Positions 1-5,156 of a DNA stretch of 9,841 bases are shown piece by piece. A program made the position numbers and the translations under genes. The notes under the pieces were generated by a model. It ran no database searches. It had not been told where the DNA came from and saw nothing but the letters and a program-made list of their open reading frames with translations. Source of the DNA: an uncultured Collinsella sp. (GTDB lineage: Bacteria; Actinomycetota; Coriobacteriia; Coriobacteriales; Coriobacteriaceae); the NCBI GenBank assembly GCA_900544225.1, contig UQUD01000068.1:1-9841 (forward strand), read 5' to 3'. Every line of letters starts with the position of its first letter. Within the stretch, counting starts at the first letter, position 1.

Positions 1-200
1 CCCGCATCGGCTGCCAGTGCACCCATGACCTGCGCGAGCCTCATGCGCGCCTCGTCGGCCGTGATGCTCGACGGCGTCGTGATCTCGCACGTCGCAAGCG
101 GGCATTCCTGCGCCGCGGCCGAATCCTCGGCAAACAGGCCAAAGCGAATGAATGTGTTGCCCACATCGACCGTCAATATATATGCGCACCCATTAAGCAT
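1..200 (-). CDS. coaX: Type III pantothenate kinase, N-terminal part (runs off left edge)
   Basis: Only the first 66 codons are present. The protein begins MLNGCAYILTVDVGNTFIRF. The D12-V-G-N-T16 motif on the first beta-hairpin is the phosphate-binding loop of the ASKHA fold as found in type III pantothenate kinases. A segment resembling the family's 'T..TADE...' stretch follows (SSITADEARMRL, about residues 45-56). By family knowledge the enzyme phosphorylates pantothenate with ATP in the first step of CoA synthesis, is cytosolic, and is not feedback-inhibited by CoA. The ATG at 198-200 is chosen because AAAGGAG (215-209 on the minus strand) lies 8 bases upstream. The gene is divergent from the OPT transporter. 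Other small ASKHA kinases are possible because the later catalytic motifs lie outside the window. Confidence 0.75.
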   Translation of the reverse strand, partial: MLNGCAYILTVDVGNTFIRFGLFAEDSAAAQECPLATCEITTPSSITADEARMRLAQVMGALAADA

Positions 201-227
201 CGTCGGCGCTCCTTTCGTCTGCCCAGC

Positions 228-233
228 AGTATA
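228..233 (-). promoter_or_regulatory. Possible -10 element for coaX
   Basis: The minus strand reads TATACT here (5 of 6 to TATAAT), about 28 bases upstream of the coaX ATG, which would give a leader of roughly 20 bases containing the ribosome site. No convincing -35 hexamer lies 16-18 bases further upstream (TTTAGC at best), so this is a weak call. Confidence 0.3.
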
Positions 234-286
234 TCGCCTACCCAAACCAGCTAAAAAGCCCCGTCCCAAATTGACTACCTTGCGGC

Positions 287-402
287 TATACTGATGCGCG
301 GTCGTACGTGAGCTCACGCGTCGGCCCTTGGTAACCCGACTTCCCGCGCCGTATCCGTAGCGGCGCTTGCGGGGGAAGCGGATATACGCAAAGGAGTTCT
401 AT
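287..402 (+). promoter_or_regulatory. Putative promoter -10 and structured leader of the OPT gene
   Basis: TATACT at 287-292 is a good -10 match. The nearby TTGACT (271-276) is only 10 bases away, too close to be its -35. Transcription from here would give a leader of about 100 bases with three possible stems in a row. The first is a perfect 12-bp palindrome CGTGAGCTCACG (307-318). The second is GTCGG/CCGAC (320-324 with 336-340). The third is a larger hairpin with GCGCCG (346-351) pairing CGGCGC (361-366), extended by CTTCCC (340-345) pairing GGGAAG (373-378) across a 6-base bulge. The AAGGAG ribosome site (391-396) follows directly. I do not recognise a known riboswitch core, and a translational control role is inference. 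Confidence 0.3.
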
Positions 403-2106
403 ATGAGCAATCCCTCGAACCGCACCTCGATGCGCGGTCAACTCACGCTGCGCGGCGTCGTCATCGGCGTCCTTGGCTGCGTGATTATCACGGCAAGCTC
501 GGCCTATACTGCCCTCAAGATGGGCGCCCTCCCCTGGCCGATCATTTTCGCTGCCGTCATTTCGCTGTTCTTCCTGAAGCTCATGGGCAACGCCAGCCTC
601 AACGAGGCCAACGTCACCCACACCATCATGTCCGCAGGCGCCATGGTCGCCGGCGGTCTGGCGTTTACCATCCCGGGCGCCTGGATGCTGGGCTATGCCG
701 ACCAGATCAGTTGGCTCGACATGTTTATCGTGGCACTCGCCGGCACTATCCTGGGCCTACTGGCCACGGCACTCATCCACCGTCACTTTATCGTGGACGC
801 CGCGCTGGAGTTCCCCACCGGCAACGCCGCAGCTCAGACCCTACGCGCGACCGAGGCCGGCGGCAAGACCGGCAAGCAGCTCTTTGGCTCCATGGCCATC
901 GCAGGCATCTACAGCGTGCTTCGCGACGCTCTGGGCGTGGTGCCCAGCATGCTGTGCACGCTCAACATCCCCGGCGTGACCTTTGCCATCTATAACTCGC
1001 CCATGTTGCTGTCCATCGGCTTTTTGGTGGGCTTCGCCCCCGTCGCCTTCTGGTTTGCCGGCGCGCTGCTGGGCAATTTTGGCATCATCGTCGGCGGCAC
1101 CGCTGCCGGCCTGTTCGATGTTGTGACCGCGCAGGGTATCGTCAAGTCCCTCGGTATGGGCCTTATGATGGGCTTTGGCGTCGCCGTCGTCCTTAAGGAC
1201 ATCCTGCCGCAGGTCGCCGGTATCGTCCGCGGCCTCGCCGCCGACAGCTCCACCGACACCGACGAGCAATCGCTCATCTCGGGCTCGCTTAAGCTCGACG
1301 CCGGCATCATCGGCCTGGGCACCGCCGCCATCGCCGTGATCGTTGCCATCGCGCTCGACCTCGGTCCCGTCCCGGCCGTCATCGTCACGCTGTTCACCTT
1401 CGTCACCACCATCATGAGTGCGCAGAGCTGCGGCCAGACGGGTATCGACCCTATGGAGATCTTTGGCCTCATCGTCATGCTCATCGTGGCAGCCTTCGCG
1501 CAGCTCGCACAGGTCAAGCTGTTCTTTATCGCCGGCATCGTGGCCGTGGCGTGCGGCCTTGCGGGCGACGTCATGAACGACTTTAAGGCCGGAGCCGTAC
1601 TGGGCACCAACCCGCGCGCACAGTGGGTCGGCCAGGCCATTGGCGGCATCGTGGGCGCCCTGGTCGCTGCCGCCGTCATGGTCGCGCTCGTCACCGCCTA
1701 TGGTCCGGACGCCTTCGGCCCCGACAAGAGCTTTGTGGCCGCGCAGGCAAGCGTGGTCGCCACCATGGTCTCGGGCATCCCGAGCGTGCCGTGGTTTGCG
1801 GGCGGCTTTATCGCCGGCATCGTCATGTACTGGCTCGGCATTCCGGCCATGATGATCGGTCTGGGCGTGTACCTGCCGTTCTACATGTCGCTCACGGCCT
1901 TCTTGGGCTCCTGCGTCAAGCTCGCCTACGACAAGTGGGCCGCACACCGCGACGCCACCGCCGGTCTTTCGGACGAGGAAAAGACCGCCAAGAACGCCGC
2001 CTTCCAGGAGCAGGGCTTGGTTGTCGCCAGCGGCCTGCTGGGCGGCGAGTCCATCGTCGGCGTTATCCTGGCGTTTGTCTCCGTGGGATTGAGCCTGCTG
2101 GGCTAA
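403..2106 (+). CDS. OPT family oligopeptide transporter
   Basis: A 567-residue, very hydrophobic polytopic membrane protein with family motifs through its length. EFPTGNAAAQTL (126-137) matches the cytoplasmic 'FP.G.A.A..L' motif. SCGQTGIDPMEIFGL (332-346) matches the 'GQTGINPMEIFG' signature. GDVMNDFKAGAVLGTNPRAQ (378-397) matches 'GD..QDLK.G.LLGATPR.Q'. GVYLPFYMSLTAFLG (478-492) and GLVVASGLLGGESIVGVILA (528-547) are the usual C-terminal family blocks. Prokaryotic OPT members are thought to import small peptides with protons; some relatives carry metal chelates, so the substrate is not settled. About a dozen or more membrane segments are apparent. A longer reading from TTG 367 exists, but ATG 403 has AAGGAG (391-396) at 6-base spacing. 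The gene is followed by its own terminator, so it is probably monocistronic. I see no truncation or frameshift. Confidence 0.93.
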   Translation: MSNPSNRTSMRGQLTLRGVVIGVLGCVIITASSAYTALKMGALPWPIIFAAVISLFFLKLMGNASLNEANVTHTIMSAGAMVAGGLAFTIPGAWMLGYADQISWLDMFIVALAGTILGLLATALIHRHFIVDAALEFPTGNAAAQTLRATEAGGKTGKQLFGSMAIAGIYSVLRDALGVVPSMLCTLNIPGVTFAIYNSPMLLSIGFLVGFAPVAFWFAGALLGNFGIIVGGTAAGLFDVVTAQGIVKSLGMGLMMGFGVAVVLKDILPQVAGIVRGLAADSSTDTDEQSLISGSLKLDAGIIGLGTAAIAVIVAIALDLGPVPAVIVTLFTFVTTIMSAQSCGQTGIDPMEIFGLIVMLIVAAFAQLAQVKLFFIAGIVAVACGLAGDVMNDFKAGAVLGTNPRAQWVGQAIGGIVGALVAAAVMVALVTAYGPDAFGPDKSFVAAQASVVATMVSGIPSVPWFAGGFIAGIVMYWLGIPAMMIGLGVYLPFYMSLTAFLGSCVKLAYDKWAAHRDATAGLSDEEKTAKNAAFQEQGLVVASGLLGGESIVGVILAFVSVGLSLLG

Positions 2107-2131
2107 ACCCAACAACAACGTATCCGTGCAG

Positions 2132-2170
2132 AGCGCGGGGTCGGAGACCATCCGGCCCCGCGCTTTTTTT
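2132..2170 (+). terminator. Intrinsic terminator of the OPT gene
   Basis: A 13-bp stem pairs 2132-2144 (AGCGCGGGGTCGG) with 2152-2164, with one T-G wobble and a 7-base loop. A run of seven T follows (2164-2170). It lies 25 bases after the OPT stop codon. It separates OPT from the downstream DUF389 gene, so the latter probably needs its own promoter. Confidence 0.9.
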
Positions 2171-2245
2171 GTATCTGCCGAAACCCTCGGCTTCAACCTC
2201 ATTTGACGCGCCCCCTTTACCTACTCGTCTAAGTTTCACGTCAAG

Positions 2246-2275
2246 ATGACCACCCCGCCTGCCGCGGTGTAGAGT
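2246..2275 (+). promoter_or_regulatory. Possible promoter of the DUF389 gene
   Basis: ATGACC (2246-2251) and TAGAGT (2270-2275) are 18 bases apart and each matches 4 of 6 consensus bases. TG precedes the -10 at 2268-2269 without the usual spacer base. A start near 2282 would give a 40-base leader to ATG 2322 but only about 10 bases to the alternative ATG 2292, which indirectly favours the later start. Weak by sequence alone. Confidence 0.25.
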
Positions 2276-2321
2276 AGAGGCAGCGGGCGCGATGCATAGC
2301 CCGCGGCGAAGCGAGGTGAAC

Positions 2322-3461
2322 ATGAAACTCGATAACCAGCAGCTCAAGCGACTGCGCGAGCGCCATCACCGGCGCCACGGCATCCGCCCTGCCTATAGCG
2401 AGGTCATGGAGAACGCCGGCCGCTTCCTGAGGCGCGCATTCAACATTCGCGAGGGTCGCGCCCCCTATCACGTAATTCGCAAGCGCTTTGTAAACGGAGC
2501 GCGCCTGACCGGCTCGCACCTGTGCATCCTCATTATCGCCATGCTGATCGCGAGTGTCGGCCTCGATATCGATTCGGACATCGCCATTGTGGGTGCCATG
2601 CTCATCTGCCCGCTCATGGGCTCGGTCCTTGCCATGGCATACGGCATCGCCACGCTCGACCGCGAGATTACCGTCGAAGCCGTCGCGGGCTTGGCTCTAC
2701 AGATGGTCCTTTGCCTGATCACGTCCACGCTGTATTTTAAGCTCTCGCCCCTTGGCACCACCACGGCCGCCATCATCGATAACTCGACACCCACCGTATG
2801 GGACCTTGCCGTCGCGCTCGCGGGCGGCTTTGCGGGCGGGCTGGGTAACTCGCGCGACCAGGAGCCTTCGACGCTCATTGCCGGCGTAGCCGTGGCGACC
2901 GCACTCATGCCGCCCCTGTGCGCGGCAGGTTACGGCATTGCCATCGCGAGCGGGTCGCTGTTCCTCTCGGCCCTCTACGAGTTTGGCATCAACGTCGTCT
3001 TTATCGCACTGGCGGCCGAAGCCGTATTGCTTCTTTTACGTGTACCGCTCAAGCGCGACCTCAACGGTGACGGCATTGTGACCGCCGAGGAAAATGCCGA
3101 GGTCGATGAGCTGTCGCACAAGGTGCGCCGCCGCATCATCGTGGGTACGGTGATCTTTGCCATCCCCTGCATCGTTATGACCGCGGGGTCCATTGGCTCG
3201 GCGCAGGCCGGCGTGCAGGACGGCTACGGCGTCACCGAAACCACGCGCGAACTTGCCGCGGTGCTGCCGGGCTTTAAGGATTACACCGTCGCCGTCGAGA
3301 CTTCGGCTACCGAAGGCGAGGAAGAGGGCCTTGTCGAGCGCGAGGTTGTCGCTCACGTGACGACAAGCGAGGCACTCGGGGCGCACGACCGCCGCATTGC
3401 CCGCAAGCTCATCGACCTCAATGTGCCCGAACTCGGTCGCGTGGAGTTTGACGTGGAGTGA
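2322..3461 (+). CDS. DUF389 family integral membrane protein with an EF-hand-like loop
   Basis: A 379-residue protein of the DUF389 ('uncharacterized hydrophobic domain') family, whose function is unknown. A strongly basic N-terminal region (residues 1-62) precedes the membrane domain. The family core is visible: SVGLDIDSDIAIVGAMLICP (78-97) followed by LMG, then AGGFAGGLGNSR (167-178) and TLIAGVAVATALMPPLCAAG (184-203). Hydrophobic segments lie near 64-80, 86-110, 119-139, 157-175, 183-207, 212-238 and 270-292. Between the last two is a charged linker containing DLNGDGIVTAEE (246-257), a full EF-hand-type loop pattern. The soluble C-terminal tail (293-379) is acidic. ATG 2322 is preferred over ATG 2292 because GAGGTGA (2313-2319) sits just before it, with 5 bases between GAGG and the ATG. 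It stands downstream of the OPT terminator and converges on the dehydrogenase gene. Confidence 0.85.
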   Translation: MKLDNQQLKRLRERHHRRHGIRPAYSEVMENAGRFLRRAFNIREGRAPYHVIRKRFVNGARLTGSHLCILIIAMLIASVGLDIDSDIAIVGAMLICPLMGSVLAMAYGIATLDREITVEAVAGLALQMVLCLITSTLYFKLSPLGTTTAAIIDNSTPTVWDLAVALAGGFAGGLGNSRDQEPSTLIAGVAVATALMPPLCAAGYGIAIASGSLFLSALYEFGINVVFIALAAEAVLLLLRVPLKRDLNGDGIVTAEENAEVDELSHKVRRRIIVGTVIFAIPCIVMTAGSIGSAQAGVQDGYGVTETTRELAAVLPGFKDYTVAVETSATEGEEEGLVEREVVAHVTTSEALGAHDRRIARKLIDLNVPELGRVEFDVE

Positions 3462-3600
3462 TGCCGGCGCGGGATGTTGCAAAGCGCACATAGCAGCTCA
3501 GGGTATCGGCGCCAAAGGGGTCGACTTTGACAAACGGGGCAGTTTCGTCGCAGCCGTCTTCGCTACTCGATCCCATGTCGTCACCATCGAAGAATTCCAT
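3418..3600 (-). CDS. Doubtful small ORF, unknown product
   Basis: A 60-codon minus-strand ORF begins MEFFDGDDMGSSSEDGCDET. Its ATG (3598-3600) has AAGGAAG 8 bases upstream, and CATAAT, a good -10 match, lies at 3653-3648. The N-terminal half is acidic and does not look like a typical GC-rich shadow frame. However, the last 14 or so codons overlap the 3' end of the DUF389 gene antisense, and the plus strand of the same stretch is also open (to 3654). I recognise no family. It could be a small gene, a decayed remnant or chance. Confidence 0.2.
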   Translation of the reverse strand: MEFFDGDDMGSSSEDGCDETAPFVKVDPFGADTLSCYVRFATSRAGITPRQTPRDRVRAH

Positions 3601-3782
3601 CGCTGCCGCTTCCTTCATATTCCAGGGCACTTGCCAAGCTCTGTCCAATTATGACTCGAAGCTTAACAAACGCCTCTTAAGGCTAGCTTAGGCTCGAGGC
3701 AGCCGGAGCTGTTAGTCGCAAGATGCACAGGGGACGCAGGAATGCGATGATCCGTTTTCCTCCGTCCCCGAGGGATCATTTT
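3462..3782. other. Convergent intergenic region between DUF389 and the dehydrogenase
   Basis: This 321-base stretch has no convincing gene. It holds the doubtful ORF described at 3418-3600 and an AT-richer patch at about 3650-3695 with short dyads around TTAAGGCTAGCTTAGGC. It ends with the interlocked inverted repeats at 3730-3784. No tRNA, insertion sequence or attachment site is visible. Confidence 0.6.
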
Positions 3783-3784
3783 TT
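3730..3784 (+). terminator. Interlocked inverted repeats with T-run; probable terminator between convergent genes
   Basis: Two dyads interleave here. Stem 1 pairs GGGGACG-C-AGGAA (3730-3742) with TTCCT-C-CGTCCCC (3757-3769), 12 pairs with one C-C mismatch. Stem 2 pairs ATGATCC (3747-3753, inside the loop of stem 1) with GGATCAT (3773-3779), and a T-run follows (to 3784). On the plus strand, stem 2 plus the T-run looks like a terminator for the DUF389 transcript, although it lies 285 bases after that stop codon and has a 19-base loop. The T-run overlaps the TAA stop of the minus-strand dehydrogenase. On the minus strand no T-run follows, so termination there is less supported. It may equally be a dispersed palindromic repeat. 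Confidence 0.5.
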
Positions 3785-4742
3785 AGTACTTGAAGAAGCC
3801 CTCGCCCGAGCTTTCGCCTAGCTTGCCTTCGTCGAGCATCTGCTTGAGGACGGATGCCATGGCCTTAAAGTTGTAGGGCATCATCATCTTTTTGAGCAAC
3901 GGGCTCACCAGGCCCGGCACCTTCTGGTACTGCATAACGATGTTGTAAGCCGTCTGGATACCAACCGTGTCGAATACGCGGAACGGACCCTTGGGGGCGC
4001 CGGTGCCACGCGCCCATGCGAGGTCGATGCTCTTGGGATCGCTCACGCCCGAGACATACAAGTCGAGGCCCGAAAGCAGCCATGGCACCAGCATGGAATT
4101 GAGCAGGTAGCCGTTCTTTTCCTTGTTGACGGGCAGGGCAAGCATGCGAATGTCGTTGGCGAAGTCGACGAGCTCGTCGAAGTAGCGCTTGTCGGTTTGG
4201 TCCTGCGCCATGACCTCGGTCATGTTGTTCTTCCAGATGGAGTTGGCAAAGTGCAGCGACAGGTACTTCTCGGGGCGACCAGTGTACTTGGCAAAGGTGC
4301 TCGGCAGCAGCGTAGAGGAGTTCGTCACGACGACGGTCTTTTGCGGGAGAACCGGGGCGAGCTTTTTGTAGAAGTCGATCTTTGCCTGGGTGTCCTCGGC
4401 CATAGACTCGATGACCAAGTCGGCATCGGCCGCTGCCTTGGCAAGATCGAGCTCCAGCTTGAGTGTGGAGTAGGCACGCTCGACGGCGGCGAATGCCGCC
4501 TCCTTGTCGAAGGGCTGGCCACTATCGGCGATACCGGCGCACCACTCGCCTGTGCCATCTGCCATGCCCTCGATTGCCGCGATGTACTCCTCGCGCACAT
4601 GATCGATCTTGGGCTGTGTGCGGCCGATGCTGCCCTCGCTGCGCAGCCAGATCGTCACATCAAAGCCGCAGTAGGCAGCCTGAAAGGCAATCTGGCTTCC
4701 CAACACGCCGCCGCCGGCAACACAAACGGTCTTGTAGCTCAT
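3783..4742 (-). CDS. 3-hydroxyacyl-CoA dehydrogenase family oxidoreductase
   Basis: A 319-residue cytosolic enzyme of the 3-hydroxyacyl-CoA dehydrogenase family, which interconverts 3-hydroxyacyl-CoA and 3-ketoacyl-CoA using NAD(P). The N-terminal Rossmann domain has AGGGVLGSQIA (9-19, GxGxxG at 10-15). Family catalytic positions can be placed by alignment to Hbd-type enzymes: S143 in TNSSTLLPS, H164 in LHFANS, E176 in MTEV and N215 in GYLLNSMLVP. The C-terminal domain carries GAPKGPFRVFDTVGIQ (248-263) and ends GESSGEGFFKY, like 'G.KSGKGFYDY'. It is about 35 residues longer than typical 282-residue Hbd proteins, mostly between residues 50 and 95. The usual HFFNP is HFANS, and the acidic residue after strand 2 is replaced by L33-R34-S35. 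The start has AGGA (4753-4750) at 7-base spacing. It is transcribed separately from the upstream giant gene. The exact substrate is unknown. Confidence 0.85.
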   Translation of the reverse strand: MSYKTVCVAGGGVLGSQIAFQAAYCGFDVTIWLRSEGSIGRTQPKIDHVREEYIAAIEGMADGTGEWCAGIADSGQPFDKEAAFAAVERAYSTLKLELDLAKAAADADLVIESMAEDTQAKIDFYKKLAPVLPQKTVVVTNSSTLLPSTFAKYTGRPEKYLSLHFANSIWKNNMTEVMAQDQTDKRYFDELVDFANDIRMLALPVNKEKNGYLLNSMLVPWLLSGLDLYVSGVSDPKSIDLAWARGTGAPKGPFRVFDTVGIQTAYNIVMQYQKVPGLVSPLLKKMMMPYNFKAMASVLKQMLDEGKLGESSGEGFFKY

Positions 4743-4818
4743 GGAACGGTCCTCTCTAACGTAATTCCATAGATGTGTATTTATTCAACCGTAAGGATGA
4801 CGCGCGATGGGGGTGGGT

Positions 4819-4847
4819 TCTATAAACGGACGGTATTTTGCCGCGAA
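4819..4847 (-). promoter_or_regulatory. Possible promoter of the dehydrogenase gene
   Basis: On the minus strand TTCGCG (4847-4842) and TATAGA (4824-4819) are 17 bases apart, giving a leader of roughly 70 bases to the ATG at 4742. The -10 matches 4 of 6 and the -35 is poor. The -35 overlaps the left copy of the TTTGCCGC repeat (4837-4844), so a protein bound there could affect transcription; that is inference. Confidence 0.25.
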
Positions 4848-5044
4848 CGGCTACATCTGTTCATTATCTCAGGGTTCCGAGGGCGATTTTTTGCCACCGA
4901 GACGTCGTTTGCGGAAGTATGCGGCAAATTCCGGAACCCTTGAGCATACCCCGGTTTTCCGCCAATAAAACCACAGGTACAGGGCTTGGATATATCCGGT
5001 GTGCTCGGCCTATTCAGATTTTGCCGCATACTTCTGAAATCTGA
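4835..5044. repeat. Cluster of interlocked inverted and direct repeats (TTTGCCGC core)
   Basis: The octamer TTTGCCGC occurs three times: 4837-4844 (plus), 4921-4928 (minus) and 5020-5027 (plus), with a near copy, TTTGCCAC, at about 4889-4896. The second and third copies extend to a perfect 15-bp inverted repeat, GAAGTATGCGGCAAA (4914-4928) and its complement (5020-5034). The first and third share ATTTTGCCGC as a 10-bp direct repeat (4835-4844, 5018-5027). A second inverted repeat, CTCAGGGTTCCG (4868-4879) with CGGAACCCTTGAG (4932-4944, one extra base), encloses the first 15-bp arm. A third, TCAGATTT (5014-5021) with AAATCTGA (5037-5044), encloses the other arm. It could be a miniature inverted-repeat element, a dispersed intergenic repeat or an operator cluster; the sequence alone does not decide. 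Confidence 0.7.
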
Positions 5045-5091
5045 GTTCGCAAAGGGTGATAGTCGGGGCGTTTGCGCAACATATGTCCAGC

Positions 5092-5128
5092 AAAAACGGG
5101 TGGTAGCCGGTACGGCTACCACCCGTTT
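5092..5128 (-). terminator. Intrinsic terminator of the giant activase-fusion gene
   Basis: A perfect 16-bp stem pairs 5094-5109 with 5113-5128 (AAACGGGTGGTAGCCG and its complement) around a 3-base loop. On the minus strand a run of five T (complement of 5096-5092) ends the structure. It begins 28 bases past the TAG stop of the giant gene. It should stop read-through into the dehydrogenase gene, making the two genes separate transcripts. Confidence 0.9.
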
Positions 5129-5156
5129 GTCTCATATCCAGCCCAAAGCAGGCCAG

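Larger units (their letters stand above)
4743..5156. other. Long intergenic region upstream of the dehydrogenase
   Basis: This 414-base stretch has no credible gene; short ORFs on both strands (to about 100 codons) have no clear ribosome site and cross the repeats. From right to left it contains the terminator of the giant gene (5092-5128), a cluster of inverted and direct repeats (4835-5044), a weak minus-strand promoter (4819-4847) and the dehydrogenase leader. The middle part is visibly less GC-rich than the flanking genes. Confidence 0.7.

Noticed and set aside
271..292. TTGACT plus TATACT as a complete OPT promoter
   Set aside because: The spacing is only 10 bases, far short of the 16-18 needed.
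841..2202. 453-codon minus-strand ORF antisense to the OPT gene
   Set aside because: It is rich in Asp, His, Gly and Arg without hydrophobic core patterning, as expected for a mirror frame in GC-rich DNA, and lies opposite a gene with clear OPT motifs.
1623..2249. 208-codon plus-strand ORF overlapping the OPT 3' end
   Set aside because: Arg/His/Gly-rich shadow frame crossing the OPT stop codon and terminator.
2292..2321. ATG 2292 as the DUF389 start, adding 10 residues
   Set aside because: No ribosome site precedes it, whereas GAGGTGA lies immediately before ATG 2322.
4197..4772. 191-codon plus-strand ORF opposite the dehydrogenase
   Set aside because: A mirror frame of a well-supported gene; no ribosome site or recognisable domain.
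4820..5122. 100-codon minus-strand ORF, and a 68-codon plus-strand ORF at 4838-5044, in the long intergenic region
   Set aside because: Both run through the inverted-repeat cluster, and the minus one starts inside the terminator hairpin; neither has a credible ribosome site or family resemblance.
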